Shown: piece after piece, positions 1-8,020 of the stretch
Layout of the letters: each line of letters starts with the position of its first letter
How positions within the stretch are numbered: the stretch's first letter is position 1
NCBI RefSeq assembly: GCF_017357425.1
Contig: NZ_CP014571.1
Span: 2,356,001-2,420,000, forward strand
Source of the DNA: Arthrobacter sp. D5-1
GTDB lineage: Bacteria; Actinomycetota; Actinomycetes; Actinomycetales; Micrococcaceae
DNA length: 64,000 nt
Direction of reading: 5' to 3'
The notes under the pieces: model-generated
What the model was told of the DNA's origin: nothing
What the model saw: the letters and a program-made list of their open reading frames with translations, nothing else
The model's database searches: none
Made by a program: the position numbers and the translations under genes

Positions 1-336
1 TTCAACCAGGCAAACCGGGACCGAACCATCGCCGGGGCTTACAGCCCCCGCGCCGTACCCACGGCACAGGTGTCCTGCCCGCTGACGTGGGATGAGCTGG
101 AAAGCTCGGATCCCGCGAAGTACACCATCACCACAGTCCCGGACCGTCTGGCGAAGACAGGCGACCCGTGGGCATCCATGCACGATCACCCCGGCGATAT
201 CGATGTGCTGCTCGAATGGTGGGAGCGGGACGTCAAGAACGGCCAGGGCGAGATGCCCTTCCCGCCTGAATTCCCCAAGATGCCGGGTGAACCCATGCGC
301 GTGCAACCCAGCCGGGCCCGCAAGCCCGAGGAGTAA
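1..336 (+). CDS. LigD-type DNA polymerase/primase domain protein, C-terminal fragment
   Basis: The reading frame is open from base 1 to a TAA at 334-336, so the 5' part lies outside the window. The visible 111 residues match the end of the LigD polymerase domain used in bacterial non-homologous end joining: the motif RTIAGAYSPRAVPTAQVSCP is followed by LTWDEL, then a short segment ending in a basic, Pro-rich tail. In this family the domain adds ribonucleotides at double-strand breaks. No ligase domain follows, so this is either a stand-alone PolDom protein or the C-terminus of a ligase-first arrangement; the window cannot decide. The family call is from motif recognition. Confidence 0.8.
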   Translation, partial: FNQANRDRTIAGAYSPRAVPTAQVSCPLTWDELESSDPAKYTITTVPDRLAKTGDPWASMHDHPGDIDVLLEWWERDVKNGQGEMPFPPEFPKMPGEPMRVQPSRARKPEE

Positions 337-349
337 ACCTGGAGTCTGC

Positions 350-1501
350 TTGCCGCGACGCCCAGCTCAGGGGGTAACGAGCCTCGCACTTGCGTGCGGG
401 TTGCTTCTTTGTGGGTGCACCGGCACGCCGGACCCCCTGCCGACGCAGGCCACTACGCCGGCACTGCCTTCGGTGACGGCAACGGTGGCACCAACGACGA
501 CGGCCCCACCTTTGGTGCCGGCGGTCACCCCAACACCAAGCGCGCTGCCCACGGAGACCACCTTAGTTTCGCCGGCCTTCCAGGAGCTCCGGGCCACCTT
601 GGAGCTCTTCTCCCGGGAGAAACTGGAGGAAGGAGCCTCAGCGGTGCTCATCAAGGCAAAAGTTGGCCGGCAGGAGTGGACCAGCGCAGCGGGAGTAAGG
701 AGCCGGGAAGCGCGCACTGCTGTGCAGCCCAGCGACAGTTTCCCTGTGGGCGGGCAACTCCGGACCATGCTGGCAGTGTCCATCTTCAAGCTCGCCGATG
801 AGGGACTGCTGACGCTGGACGACGCCGTCACCACGTACCTGCCGGGTTCCGTTGCTGCGGGTAGCCCCCTCACCATTCGCCAACTCCTGGGAAGCACCGC
901 AGCTCTCCCGGACGTATCGCCGGCCCAGGCCGATGCCTTGCTGGGACGGGTGGTGGAGCAACTCCGTGGTTCCCCGTTGGAGGCCGTCCTGCGGGCCGAC
1001 ATCCTGACGCCCCTGGACCTCGGGGCCACCCAGCTGTTGGCTCCGGGCTCCACCGTGCCGGATGACCTTGTCCACGGTTACATCCAGGAGGGCGGGGAAA
1101 CCGTGGACGTGACGTTTCCCTCAGCGCCACCAGGGGTTGCACCAGGTGGCCTGGTGTCCAGCATCGGGGACATCAGCGCCTTCCAGGACGCCTTGCTCAG
1201 GGGGCGGTTGTTGGCGCCGGCAAGCCTCATCGCCATGAAGGGCACAGTGTTCGCCGAGTACGGCCTTGGCCTGGACCATTGGGACGACCGCTGTACGAAC
1301 GGCTCCTACTACGGCCATGCCGGAGATGTTCCAGGCTACGGAAGCGTTGCCCTCAGCAGTGCCGACGGCAACCGACAGTTGGCCATTTTTGTGGCCTATC
1401 CTCCGGAGCCCCTTATGACGCAACCGTCCGCACTTTCCCTGGAGATGACGGGTGTTGCGCAAGTGGCCTTGAACTCAGGCTGCCGTTTCCAGTTCCGCTG
1501 A
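350..1501 (+). CDS. Secreted serine hydrolase (beta-lactamase class C)-like lipoprotein, apparently catalytically dead
   Basis: The start is TTG 350, with GGAG at 341-344 and a signal sequence directly behind it; longer versions would run back into the LigD gene. The product has 383 residues: a lipoprotein signal with Cys23 in LCGC, a Pro/Thr-rich linker to about residue 70, then a penicillin-binding/class C fold. Fold landmarks include LADEGLLTLDD, TIRQLLGSTAALPD, GGLVSSIGD and YGHAGDVPGYG. The catalytic SxxK position, 11 residues before DEG, reads G135-Q-L-R138, and the YxN block normally found before LLGRVVE is missing. A binding or regulatory role on the outer membrane face is inferred, not shown. 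The nearest alternative is an active esterase with a shifted nucleophile. Confidence 0.75.
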   Translation: MPRRPAQGVTSLALACGLLLCGCTGTPDPLPTQATTPALPSVTATVAPTTTAPPLVPAVTPTPSALPTETTLVSPAFQELRATLELFSREKLEEGASAVLIKAKVGRQEWTSAAGVRSREARTAVQPSDSFPVGGQLRTMLAVSIFKLADEGLLTLDDAVTTYLPGSVAAGSPLTIRQLLGSTAALPDVSPAQADALLGRVVEQLRGSPLEAVLRADILTPLDLGATQLLAPGSTVPDDLVHGYIQEGGETVDVTFPSAPPGVAPGGLVSSIGDISAFQDALLRGRLLAPASLIAMKGTVFAEYGLGLDHWDDRCTNGSYYGHAGDVPGYGSVALSSADGNRQLAIFVAYPPEPLMTQPSALSLEMTGVAQVALNSGCRFQFR

Positions 1502-1526
1502 ACGTGCCTTCCAGGCATCCGCGCGG

Positions 1527-2147
1527 CTATTCGAAGCGCGAAGTATCGCCCATTCCGCGACGCACAACCTCGGCCACTCCGCTGGAGAAGTCGATCACGG
1601 TAGTGGGCTCTGAGCCAGTATCGCCGGCGTCGATGACGCCATCCACCTGGTTGTCCAGGAGCTCCTTGATTTCCCATCCCTGGGTCAAGGGTTCTTCTTC
1701 ATCCGGCAGCAGCAGGGTGCTGGACAGCAAAGGCTCGCCGAGTTCGGCCAACAGCGCCTGGACTACCCTATGATCGGGAATGCGCACCCCCACGGTCTTC
1801 TTCTTGGGGTGGAGCAGCCGCTTGGGGACTTCACGCGTGGCCGGGAGGATGAAGGTGTAGCTGCCGGGAGTGACGGCCTTGATGCTCCTGAAGATGTCGT
1901 TGTCCAGCATCACGAACTGGCCCATCTGGGCAAAGTCCTTGCACACCAGGGTGAAGTGGTGTTTGTCGTCCAACTGCCGGATGGTCCTGATCCGGTCCAG
2001 CGCTTCCCTGTTGCCGATCTGGGCCCCCAGCGCGTAGCAGGAGTCGGTGGGGTAGGCGATCAAGCCGCCGCCTTGGAGCATGCTCACCACTTGGCCGATG
2101 GCGCGTGGTTGTGGATCTTCCGGGTGCACGTCAAAGAATCTGGCCAT
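1527..2147 (-). CDS. YciO/Sua5/YrdC family L-threonylcarbamoyladenylate synthase-like protein
   Basis: This 206-residue protein has the YrdC fold: an N-terminal GGGLIAYPTDSCYALG segment, a central KHHFTLVCKDF block, PGSYTFILPATREVP, and VGVRIPDH. Family members make threonylcarbamoyl-AMP for the t6A37 modification of ANN-decoding tRNAs. This sequence looks closer to the YciO branch, whose exact role is less certain than that of TsaC/Sua5. The start ATG at 2147 lies 6 nt after a TAGGCT box (2154-2159), so it probably has its own leaderless transcript although it follows the ABC permease on the same strand. Confidence 0.85.
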   Translation of the reverse strand: MARFFDVHPEDPQPRAIGQVVSMLQGGGLIAYPTDSCYALGAQIGNREALDRIRTIRQLDDKHHFTLVCKDFAQMGQFVMLDNDIFRSIKAVTPGSYTFILPATREVPKRLLHPKKKTVGVRIPDHRVVQALLAELGEPLLSSTLLLPDEEEPLTQGWEIKELLDNQVDGVIDAGDTGSEPTTVIDFSSGVAEVVRRGMGDTSRFE

Positions 2148-2153
2148 GGGAAG

Positions 2154-2159
2154 AGCCTA
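2154..2159 (-). promoter_or_regulatory. -10 box of the yciO-like gene, leaderless type
   Basis: On the minus strand the hexamer reads TAGGCT and is followed by exactly 6 nt before ATG 2147. No ribosome-binding site is present. It sits in the 20-bp gap after the permease stop codon. Confidence 0.55.
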
Positions 2160-2167
2160 CGACAAAG

Positions 2168-3034
2168 CTAAGACAAGACGTCCTTGTTTGAGAATTTGGC
2201 GTAGGCCAGCGCGCCGCACACTGCTATGTACCCGGCCTGGAGAAGCGCGTTGTCGCCGAACGATGTCCAGGAGATGGGCTGCCGCAGAAGATCCGCGAAA
2301 CCCAGCCAATGATGGCTGAAGAGCCAAGGGTGCAGCCATTCAAGTTGGGGGAGGTTGTCCAGAACTTGCGAGACCACCGACAGGACGATCGTGGCCGCCA
2401 TAGCCCCCACCGGTACGTCCGTGAACGTCGAAATGAGCAGGCCGATCGCCGACAATCCCAGCAGCGACACAGTGATGTAGGCAGCGATCAACAGCGATCT
2501 CATGGCCGACTCGCCGACGCTGATGGTGTCGCCGGACAGCAGGGTCACAGGCCCCACGGGAAAAAGTACGACGCCGGCCAGGGCGCCGGAGGCCGCGACA
2601 GTCGCCGTTGCGGCGAAACAGAAGGCAACGGCCCCGGCATACTTCACCAACAACAGCCGGATCCGTCCTGCGGGAGCCAGTAGAAGGTACCGCAGAGTTC
2701 CAGTGTTGGCTTCTCCTGCAATGGTGTCTCCGGCCACCACGCCAACGGTCAGTGGCAGGAACAGTGGAACGCACACCACTAACGCAGTCACAGCCACGAA
2801 GAGTCCGTTCTGGGTGATGCGGTCCAGGAAAAGCGGTCCCCGACCGGGCGTCGTGGGCCGGGACGACAACTTCACCGCCACGGCAATCAGCACGGGAACT
2901 GCAGCCAAGGCGATCAGCATGGCCCACGTGCGGAGCCGGCGGAACAGCACGGACAGCTCAGAACCCAGCAGTGCCCATCCGGCTCCGGGCCGGCCGGCGG
3001 CCGAGGTAGCGGGCGCCGCAGGTTCAGCCGACAA
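2168..3034 (-). CDS. ABC-2 type transporter permease
   Basis: The product has 288 residues with about six hydrophobic segments: WAMLIALAAVPVLIAVAV, a second around LFVAVTALVVCVPLFLPL, then AVAFCFAATATVAASGALAG, AAYITVSLLGLSAIGLLI, AATIVLSVVSQVL and a last one near GYIAVCGALAYA. The conserved TVGVVAGDTIAGEANTGTLRYLL stretch after the second segment is typical of ABC-2 (NatB/YhhJ-like) permeases. It overlaps the upstream ATPase gene by 11 bp, which indicates translational coupling and one complex. The transported substrate cannot be read from the sequence. Confidence 0.88.
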   Translation of the reverse strand: MSAEPAAPATSAAGRPGAGWALLGSELSVLFRRLRTWAMLIALAAVPVLIAVAVKLSSRPTTPGRGPLFLDRITQNGLFVAVTALVVCVPLFLPLTVGVVAGDTIAGEANTGTLRYLLLAPAGRIRLLLVKYAGAVAFCFAATATVAASGALAGVVLFPVGPVTLLSGDTISVGESAMRSLLIAAYITVSLLGLSAIGLLISTFTDVPVGAMAATIVLSVVSQVLDNLPQLEWLHPWLFSHHWLGFADLLRQPISWTSFGDNALLQAGYIAVCGALAYAKFSNKDVLS

Positions 3035-3995
3035 CGTCGAACCCCTCTCCGGTCAGTGACACAAAGCGATCTTCGAGGCTCGCGTTTTCCACGGCGAAAC
3101 CGCGGACCCGGACACCCTCGGCAACCAGTGCGGTCACGATCGTTTCGGGTTCCAGTCCATTGAGCCCAGTGCCCAACAACGCTGTGGTTCCCCAGGGGCT
3201 GCCGGTACCAGGAGCCTGGCCGGGAACCAGTCCCAGGCGAGCCAGGACGCCGGCGGCACGTTCGACGTCGGGGGTGTGGACCACAACGTGGGCCTGGCCG
3301 GCGGAACGCAGCTCTTCCAGAGGACCTTGAGCAACCAGACGGCCGGCACTCATCACGGCCACGTGGGTGCACATCTGTTCCACCTCAGCCAGCAAGTGGC
3401 TGGAAACGAACACGGTGGTCCCGCCTGCGGCCAGGGCCCGAACCAGGCCACGCACCTCACGCGTGCCCTGCGGATCCAGTCCATTGGTTGGTTCGTCGAG
3501 GACCAGCAGTTTTCGTGGCCTCAGCATGGCGTTGGCCAGGCCAAGGCGCTGTTTCATACCCAGCGAATATGCCCGGACCTTCTTTCCTGCGGCGTGGCCA
3601 AGCCCCACCCGCTCCAAAGCGTCGTGGACACGTTGCCGCCTGGTGGACGAGGCAGCATGGCGGTCGGCGGTGTCCAGGCGCATCAGGTTGCCCGTACCGG
3701 AGAGAAACGGATAGAAGCCCGGCCCCTCCACCAAGGCCCCGACGTCCGGCAGGACGGACGCCAGCGACTGGGGCATCTCTTGGCCGAGCACCCGGATGTC
3801 CCCACTGCTTGCCGATGCCAAGCCCAGCAGCACCCGGATGGTGGTGGTTTTGCCTGAACCGTTGGGCCCAAGGAAGCCGAAGACAGAACCCCGGGGGACC
3901 GCGAGGTCTATTCCATCAACGGCGGGTCGGTGACCGAAGAGTTTGACCAGGCCACGCGTTTCTATGGCGAAGTCGGAGGGTAAGGATCCGCTCAC
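3024..3995 (-). CDS. ABC transporter ATP-binding protein
   Basis: This 323-residue ATPase has Walker A GPNGSGKT at residues 43-50, signature YSLGMKQRLGLA, Walker B LLVLDEPTNGLD and a switch histidine in FVSSHLLAEVEQM. The architecture is that of the DrrA/NatA type that pairs with ABC-2 permeases. A longer frame exists upstream, but GTG 3995 is chosen because it forms a GTGA overlap with the stop of the LolA-like gene and is followed at once by the normal ABC N-terminus. With the LolA-like protein and the permease it forms a three-gene operon. The likely role is export or extraction of a lipid or lipoprotein-type cargo; this is inferred from the LolA-like neighbour. Confidence 0.9.
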   Translation of the reverse strand: MSGSLPSDFAIETRGLVKLFGHRPAVDGIDLAVPRGSVFGFLGPNGSGKTTTIRVLLGLASASSGDIRVLGQEMPQSLASVLPDVGALVEGPGFYPFLSGTGNLMRLDTADRHAASSTRRQRVHDALERVGLGHAAGKKVRAYSLGMKQRLGLANAMLRPRKLLVLDEPTNGLDPQGTREVRGLVRALAAGGTTVFVSSHLLAEVEQMCTHVAVMSAGRLVAQGPLEELRSAGQAHVVVHTPDVERAAGVLARLGLVPGQAPGTGSPWGTTALLGTGLNGLEPETIVTALVAEGVRVRGFAVENASLEDRFVSLTGEGFDVVG

Positions 3996-5143
3996 TGGGC
4001 GGCAGCGGCTGACTGGAGCCGCTCCAGTGGCACCATGCCCGCGTAAACGCGGCCGTCGTCGAGAATCAAGACACTGACCAGCGACGTCGTTAACGCACGG
4101 CCACCGGCGACAGGTTGCAGTGCCTGGGACAGCTGGGGGTTGGACGTCAGCCCGGCCGGGGCAGAGCCTGCCGGCAAAACTACAACCGACTCCCAACCCT
4201 CACCAGTGACGGTGGGGCGTGGGCGGTTAGCCTCAGGCGCGACCTCCGGTGTGGGTGTGCCGGGAGCGGCCATGGTGGGTACCGGCTTAGCAGGGAGTGT
4301 CTTCTCCGTCACGGTGGCGCCCGGTGGCGGGGTGAACTCGAACAACGCAGAATCCGGAGTGGACAGGTTCAACTCAGTGAAGCCCAGTGAATACGCGGGG
4401 TCGGTCTGGCCCTTGGCCCGCACTTCGACACCCAGGGGCAGGCCGGTGTCAGCATCAACATCGATCGCCACCGAGTCAACCAAGGTCGCAGTGTTGCGGG
4501 GATGCAGGCTGATCCGGTACGCACTTCGGCCGGCAACCGAGGAGGAGTCGCCAACGGACACCTCGGTGGTGTCGTCGATTGCCGCCAGGAAACGGCTGGC
4601 CATTGCCTCGGGCGTCGGCAAATCCCGTGAGGACATGTCCGGTGAAGGCCGTTCCGGTGTGGAGGTGGGCGGAAGCGACGGCCTGGGGCCCGCGAAGGAC
4701 GGGACCTCGGCTGGAGATGGCTGCGGCGCAATTAACCGCGTGGCGCTGTTGTCGGCCGAGTTGTAGAACCAGGCGTCCCGCCCGTTGATCACCACGTCAC
4801 GCTCCGCCATGCGGTCCATGATCTGCAACCGGGCCTTGGACGGACCGTCGAGGTAAACCCTTGCTGTGTGGGAGCCGGTCAACAACTCCATCGCCGAGGC
4901 AGCCCCGGGGGCAATGCCCGGGCCCGCAACGGGGATTTCCGGCAATCCCAAAGCAGCAGTTTGTTCTACGGTGCCGGACAACGCCCGGACCTCTGTGCGG
5001 GCAATCATCGCGAGGATTTCGTCAGCGGTCTTGGCCGGGAGGGAAACGGTGGCACCCGCTTGCACCGAGGCGAACATGGCAGCCATCGCTACAACAAGGG
5101 CGATCACGCCGACAGGCAGCCACCGCTGCTTGTACCGCGCCAT
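3992..5143 (-). CDS. LolA-like / DUF2092-type secreted or membrane-anchored protein
   Basis: This 383-residue protein has one N-terminal hydrophobic segment (residues about 8-28) and then an extracellular domain. The pattern AKTADEILAMIARTEVRALSGTVEQTAALG, followed by a YLDGPSKARLQIMD strand and DAWFYNSADNSATRL, resembles LolA-type beta-barrel halves that bind acyl chains. Pro-rich linkers lie near residues 145-170 and 275-300. ATG 5143 was chosen over TTG 5152 because it is the stronger codon. A leaderless 8-codon reading frame ends 2 nt before it. In actinobacteria without a Gram-negative outer membrane such proteins have unknown cargo. Confidence 0.7.
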   Translation of the reverse strand: MARYKQRWLPVGVIALVVAMAAMFASVQAGATVSLPAKTADEILAMIARTEVRALSGTVEQTAALGLPEIPVAGPGIAPGAASAMELLTGSHTARVYLDGPSKARLQIMDRMAERDVVINGRDAWFYNSADNSATRLIAPQPSPAEVPSFAGPRPSLPPTSTPERPSPDMSSRDLPTPEAMASRFLAAIDDTTEVSVGDSSSVAGRSAYRISLHPRNTATLVDSVAIDVDADTGLPLGVEVRAKGQTDPAYSLGFTELNLSTPDSALFEFTPPPGATVTEKTLPAKPVPTMAAPGTPTPEVAPEANRPRPTVTGEGWESVVVLPAGSAPAGLTSNPQLSQALQPVAGGRALTTSLVSVLILDDGRVYAGMVPLERLQSAAAAQ

Positions 5144-5145
5144 TG

Positions 5146-5184
5146 TTACCAACCACCGATCGTGAAAGGCATGAACCCAGACTA
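5146..5184 (-). promoter_or_regulatory. Promoter and leader micro-ORF for the LolA-like/ABC operon
   Basis: On the minus strand TAGTCT (5184-5179) is followed by 6 nt and an ATG (5172). That ATG opens an 8-codon frame, MPFTIGGW, ending with TAA (5148-5146) two bases before the LolA-like ATG. This would give a leaderless micro-ORF that hands ribosomes to the main gene. A GGTGG at 5153-5157 could instead serve as a ribosome-binding site for the main gene. Confidence 0.4.
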
Positions 5185-5218
5185 CTCCGGTTACCTGCGC
5201 GGATCACCTGTCCGGGCA

Positions 5219-6112
5219 TCAGTCCCTTATGAGTTGGCGTGCCAGTTCCACCGCCCCGTGGACCGGGGCTTGGGAGAGGATCCGGATCGATGACGGATCT
5301 TCCAAGGAGACCTTCCGGGCAACCGAGCCAGCGAGCTGGCTGTGGTTCACCAGTAAGCTGCCGGCCATGACCAGTGGCAGCTCGAGGCCGAGCTCTCCCA
5401 GTACCTGCCTGGCCAAACTTGCCAAATGATGGGCGGCCTCAGCCTGAATCCGCATGGCTGCCGAGTCGCCTTCGGCGGCGAGTTCCAGGACCAGCGGGGC
5501 GAGAGTCGCCCAGTGATCCGGCTCCGGCTTGGCGTAGAAGGCATCCATGAGCTGCAAGGCGTCCACATTGGCCGTTGCGGCCATCAGCGAGCGGACCAGC
5601 GTCCCGGGTTCCAGGCCTGCATAATATTCCCGGAGGGCTTCACGCACGGCGTCCCGCACCACGGAGTAGCCACCGCCCTCGTCGCCAAGCAAGTAGCCAT
5701 AGCCACCGCTGCGGGCCTCCGCCCCGTCTGCGTTCCGGCCCCAGGCTACCGAACCGGTGCCGGCAACCAGCACAACTCCGGCATCCAGGCCTGCTGCGGC
5801 GAGGACGATGCGCGTGTCATGGACCACCTCAACGCGGGCGCCCGGAAAGTGCTCGGTCAGGAGCGCGGACAGCACAGCCCGGCTGGCTGGGGTGTCGGCG
5901 CCGGCCGCGCCGGCACATACGGCTTCGATTCCGCTGCCCACACTCGCGGCAATCCTTCGCAGAACTGCGTCGGCTCCTTGGTGGCCCACTGAGGAAAGAT
6001 TGGCGCTCGCTTCGGTGATTTCGACGCCCCCTCCCTCCGCGTGGGTTCCGTCCCAGCGAACGGCATGCGTCTTGGAGCCGCCGATGTGCAGGCCGAGAAC
6101 CGCCGGCGTCAT
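5219..6112 (-). CDS. N-acetylglucosamine kinase-type BadF/BadG/BcrA ATPase family protein
   Basis: The product has 297 residues with the ASKHA kinase fold. The phosphate-1 loop is LGLHIGGSKTHAVRWDG, the phosphate-2 region is VVLVAGTGSVAWGRN, the GYGYLLGDEGGGYSV segment is characteristic of GlcNAc kinases, and an adenosine loop LVMAGSLL lies near the C-terminus. The likely reaction is ATP-dependent 6-phosphorylation of N-acetylglucosamine or a related amino sugar. It is divergent from a GntR regulator gene with a DasR/NagR-like operator in between, which supports amino-sugar use. The exact substrate is inferred. Confidence 0.8.
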   Translation of the reverse strand: MTPAVLGLHIGGSKTHAVRWDGTHAEGGGVEITEASANLSSVGHQGADAVLRRIAASVGSGIEAVCAGAAGADTPASRAVLSALLTEHFPGARVEVVHDTRIVLAAAGLDAGVVLVAGTGSVAWGRNADGAEARSGGYGYLLGDEGGGYSVVRDAVREALREYYAGLEPGTLVRSLMAATANVDALQLMDAFYAKPEPDHWATLAPLVLELAAEGDSAAMRIQAEAAHHLASLARQVLGELGLELPLVMAGSLLVNHSQLAGSVARKVSLEDPSSIRILSQAPVHGAVELARQLIRD

Positions 6113-6280
6113 CGCCGGGCCGCCGTTTCATCTGCCCCGGTCAACGGGGCGACGGTGGTATTGGAGCTGGCCCCGGACCTCTTCCCGCCGTTTTCACGGA
6201 ACTTCTTTATATCCTCCAACTGATGTCCCTTCGTTTCCTGGCTTTGTCAGGTCAGCGTGGTCCTCATGAGCCCAGTTCAC

Positions 6281-6296
6281 ATTGGCATAGACCAAT
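6281..6296. promoter_or_regulatory. dre-like operator (DasR/NagR-type) between the kinase and GntR genes
   Basis: ATTGGCATAGACCAAT is a 16-bp site with perfect ATTGG/CCAAT arms. It agrees at most positions with the dre element ATTGGTCTAGACCAGT bound by DasR/NagR regulators of GlcNAc metabolism. It lies about 30 bp before the GntR start, over the expected -35 region, and 170 bp from the kinase start. A second short inverted repeat, TTGTCTACAA, follows at 6301-6310. The match is to a remembered consensus, not a computed score. Confidence 0.65.
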
Positions 6297-6324
6297 TCCG
6301 TTGTCTACAAGTAGGATGTCCAAT

Positions 6325-7047
6325 ATGCCCACAGACGTCGCGCCGGCAACGCCGAAGTACTACTTCCTCAAGACTGAGGTTCTGGGGCTCATCGCGGGCC
6401 TCCAGCCAGGAACGCTGATCCCCACCGAACGTGCACTGGCCGGGAGGTACGCCACGTCCCGTACTACTGTCAGGCAGGCAATCAGCGAGCTGGTGGCCGA
6501 AGGAAAACTGGGACGCATCCAGGGGCATGGAACCTTTGTGGCCCCACCCAAGGTGACGCATGTCAGGCAACTGACGTCCTTCTCCGATGACGCCCGCAAC
6601 CAGGGGCTGCGGCCGGATTCCCGGCTGCTGGCCCTGGATGTGGTCGGCTCCGATGCCGGCGTCGCAGACCAGTTGGGACTTGCGCAGGGCGAACCTGTGA
6701 CCCGGCTCGAGCGCATCCGGTTGATTGAAGGGGAGCCTCTGGCGCACGAGGTCGCCTGGCTTCCCGGCAGGCTGCCGCGCTTCAAGTCCAATCTGGCCAA
6801 AGCCGGTTCGCTGTACGCAGTACTGGCCGATGTCTACGGCCTCCGCGTCGCCGACGTTGAGGACACTGTGGAGACGGCCCTGGCTGGGCCGGAGGATGTC
6901 AGGCTGCTGGGGATCGAGATGGGTGCGCCATTGTTGGTGGTCCACCGGCTGGCCCGTGACGCCAACGGCGCCCCGCTGGAATGGACCCGCAGTGCGTTTC
7001 GCGGCGACAGGTTCCGGTTCGTATCCCGCGTGAAGTCGGGAGGCTGA
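6325..7047 (+). CDS. GntR/HutC family regulator, probable DasR/NagR-like
   Basis: The 240-residue protein has an N-terminal winged helix (ALAGRYATSRTTVRQAISELVAEGKLGRIQGHGTFVAPPK) and a C-terminal UTRA effector domain (LTSFSDDARNQGL, then PVTRLERIRLIEGEPLAHE). Such regulators sense phosphorylated amino sugars or similar ligands. The start at ATG 6325 is 7 nt behind TAGGAT (6312-6317), which can be read as a leaderless -10 or as part of a GTAGGA ribosome site. The dre-like site just upstream suggests autoregulation. The IclR-family gene follows after one base, so both regulators are co-transcribed. Confidence 0.85.
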   Translation: MPTDVAPATPKYYFLKTEVLGLIAGLQPGTLIPTERALAGRYATSRTTVRQAISELVAEGKLGRIQGHGTFVAPPKVTHVRQLTSFSDDARNQGLRPDSRLLALDVVGSDAGVADQLGLAQGEPVTRLERIRLIEGEPLAHEVAWLPGRLPRFKSNLAKAGSLYAVLADVYGLRVADVEDTVETALAGPEDVRLLGIEMGAPLLVVHRLARDANGAPLEWTRSAFRGDRFRFVSRVKSGG

Positions 7048-7048
7048 G

Positions 7049-7843
7049 GTGGCCAACTCGTCCTCTGGAGAGTCAATCATCCGGCGTCTGGTCCGGCTGG
7101 TGGGAGCGTTCGACGACGCCCACCTCACCATGAGCGTCGCCACCCTGGCCAGGCGCTCCGGGCTTCCGGTAACAACCACCTACCGTCTGGTGGACGAACT
7201 CTTGAATGAAGGTTTGCTCGAGCGCGGAGCCAACGGGGAGGTGCGGATCGGCACCCGGCTGTGGGAGTTGGTGTCCAGGAGCTCACGCATGGTGGGCCTC
7301 CGCGAAGCGGCCCTGCCGTTCATGGAGGATGTGCAGTCAGTGGTCCAGCACTCCACTACTTTGGGAATCCTGGATTCGGACGAAGTCCTGTACATCGAAC
7401 GGATCGGCTCCAGGGATTCCCTGGTGGACATCACCAAAGTTGCCGGCCGCCTTCCGGTTCATGGAACCTCGTCAGGGCTGGTGCTGCTGGCCTATTCGCC
7501 CCCTGCTTACCAGGACCTGTTCCTGGCCCGCACGCTGGAGAAGTTTACCGATGCAACCCTGACCCAGCCCACTGACCTGCGACGTCACCTGGCCAACATC
7601 CGGCAACAGGGGTTTACTTCCATGCCCGGAATCATCGTGCCGGAATCCAGCGGAATCGCAGTCCCTGTCTTTGGCCGTGCGAATACGGTGGTCGCCGCCC
7701 TGAGCGTCGTGGTCCCCAGAAATGAAGAAAACGTCGCGGCCCGGGTTCCGGTCCTGATGACTGCTGCGCGCGGCATTTCACGGGCGCTCGGCTGGCGGGG
7801 CGAGCTCAAGGGCGCTGTCCGGCAAAGCAACGGAAGTATCTGA
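7049..7843 (+). CDS. IclR family transcriptional regulator
   Basis: This 264-residue protein has the IclR layout: an N-terminal winged helix (MSVATLARRSGLPVTTTYRLVDELLNEGLLERG) and a C-terminal effector domain with LREAALPFMEDV, SDEVLYIERIGSRDSL, LPVHGTSSGLVLLAY and ESSGIAVPVFG. The GTG start lies one base after the GntR stop, so translation is coupled. IclR proteins usually control adjacent catabolic genes, and the SDR/flavoprotein/Dabb unit begins 177 bp downstream on the same strand. The inverted repeat at 7857-7872 is a candidate binding site. Effector identity is unknown. Confidence 0.9.
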   Translation: MANSSSGESIIRRLVRLVGAFDDAHLTMSVATLARRSGLPVTTTYRLVDELLNEGLLERGANGEVRIGTRLWELVSRSSRMVGLREAALPFMEDVQSVVQHSTTLGILDSDEVLYIERIGSRDSLVDITKVAGRLPVHGTSSGLVLLAYSPPAYQDLFLARTLEKFTDATLTQPTDLRRHLANIRQQGFTSMPGIIVPESSGIAVPVFGRANTVVAALSVVVPRNEENVAARVPVLMTAARGISRALGWRGELKGAVRQSNGSI

Positions 7844-7856
7844 TTCCCGTTCATCG

Positions 7857-7872
7857 GTAACCCTGTGGTTAC
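7857..7872. promoter_or_regulatory. Inverted repeat upstream of the SDR gene, candidate IclR operator
   Basis: GTAACC and GGTTAC arms are separated by CTGT, making a perfect 6+4+6 palindrome 14 bp past the iclR stop and about 150 bp before the SDR start. Its position fits an operator for the downstream catabolic genes. Binding by the neighbouring regulator is inferred. Confidence 0.45.
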
Positions 7873-8020
7873 ACTCACAACCGCGCTGGCAGAGTAAAAC
7901 CAAGCAGGGCATCACCGCCCAAATCTCCACCTCATCAGGGCCCCTGGGGCTCTGTTCCGTGCTGCCCTGCGTTGTACCTGGGTTTCAGCAGCCGCAGCGC
8001 CGCGGCAGGAGGAGTTGGTC

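Noticed and set aside
92..349. N-terminal extension of the serine-hydrolase-like gene
   Set aside because: It overlaps the LigD-type gene in another frame and would bury the signal peptide; TTG 350 with GGAG explains the start better.
752..799. SIFK tetrapeptide in the serine-hydrolase-like protein, formally matching SxxK
   Set aside because: It lies only two residues before DEG, whereas the true nucleophile motif ends 11 residues earlier; the correctly aligned site is GQLR.
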